Below, in pieces: positions 63,953-64,000 of a stretch of DNA of 64,000 nucleotides (position 1 is its first letter; every line of letters begins with the position of its first letter). The position numbers and the translations under genes were made by a program. Below the pieces are notes generated by a model that saw only the letters and a list, made by a program, of their open reading frames with translations, made no database searches and was not told the DNA's origin. This stretch comes from Aequorivita sinensis. Lineage in GTDB: Bacteria > Bacteroidota > Bacteroidia > Flavobacteriales > Flavobacteriaceae. The stretch covers positions 525,632 through 589,631 of the forward strand of contig NZ_VDMC01000002.1 of assembly GCF_006346335.1 (NCBI RefSeq), in the 5' to 3' direction.

Positions 63953-64000
63953 ATGGCAAGAAAACATGAAAACGATTTTAAGGTTCTAATCGTAGAATTA
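63953..64000 (+). CDS. N-terminal fragment, possibly IS3-type transposase OrfA
   Basis: Only 16 residues (MARKHENDFKVLIVEL) before the window edge. A basic start followed by FKVLIVEL recalls the first helix of IS3-family OrfA proteins (pattern R-K-H/R-x-x-x-F-K-x-x-I/V-V-E-L). That family call is tentative. Confidence 0.4.
   Translation, partial: MARKHENDFKVLIVEL

Overview
The window is about 35% G+C chromosomal DNA from a marine-type member of the Flavobacteriaceae (phylum Bacteroidota). The evidence is gene content: type IX secretion sorting tails, menaquinone genes, OstA-like and DUF5606 proteins, a LytS-type kinase with TPRs, DUF349 repeats, and promoters of the Bacteroidota form TTG-N19/20-TAnnTTTG. 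This is inferred from family knowledge; no database search was run.

About 1-59150 is ordinary housekeeping DNA. In order it holds: an aldehyde dehydrogenase fragment; a DEAD-box RNA helicase with a long leader; rdgB and trmH; a sirtuin; a TPR histidine kinase; dps; an FMN glutamate-synthase-like protein; a leftward menaquinone operon (menA, metal hydrolase, menC, CPBP protease, menE); holA; an HsdR-N-like protein, a glycosyltransferase and an OmpA lipoprotein; a YciO/TsaC protein; an esterase lipoprotein; a UvrD/PcrA helicase; a leftward signalling operon (lipoprotein, 7-TM protein, histidine kinase, response regulator); patatin, M1 peptidase and a PNGase F-like secreted protein; recG; a T9SS-tailed protein; rel, fur and purA; an OstA-like protein; an aminotransferase; a TPR protein; two tandem DUF368 transporters with aroE; a DUF349 protein; mazG, a DUF5606 gene, def and ruvX; dapD; a thioredoxin-like lipoprotein; a SIMPL protein with a rhomboid; and a lipid A-type acyltransferase.

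About 59200-64000 is accessory and is the notable part. A leftward tyrosine recombinase (59204-60277) diverges from a rightward array laid out like an integron. A palindrome-free junction (attI-like) at 60435 is followed by an ORF-less lead cassette, then a membrane-protein cassette, then a DUF1572 cassette. Two imperfect palindromes, both exactly 124 nt, separate them. Their outer arms show compensatory base changes, and the first bases of each cassette are complementary to the bases just before its own palindrome. The recombinase lacks the extra segment seen in IntI, so this looks like an integron analogue or a divergent relative. A group II intron, with its RT on the opposite strand, sits 9 bp after the third cassette's stop codon. 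A transposase-like ORF begins at the right edge.

Intergenic DNA also carries a 7-bp tandem repeat (TTRGARG) at two distant loci, a 6-bp repeat near the left end, and a perfect 13-bp-arm palindrome behind purA. I saw no tRNA, rRNA or CRISPR array.
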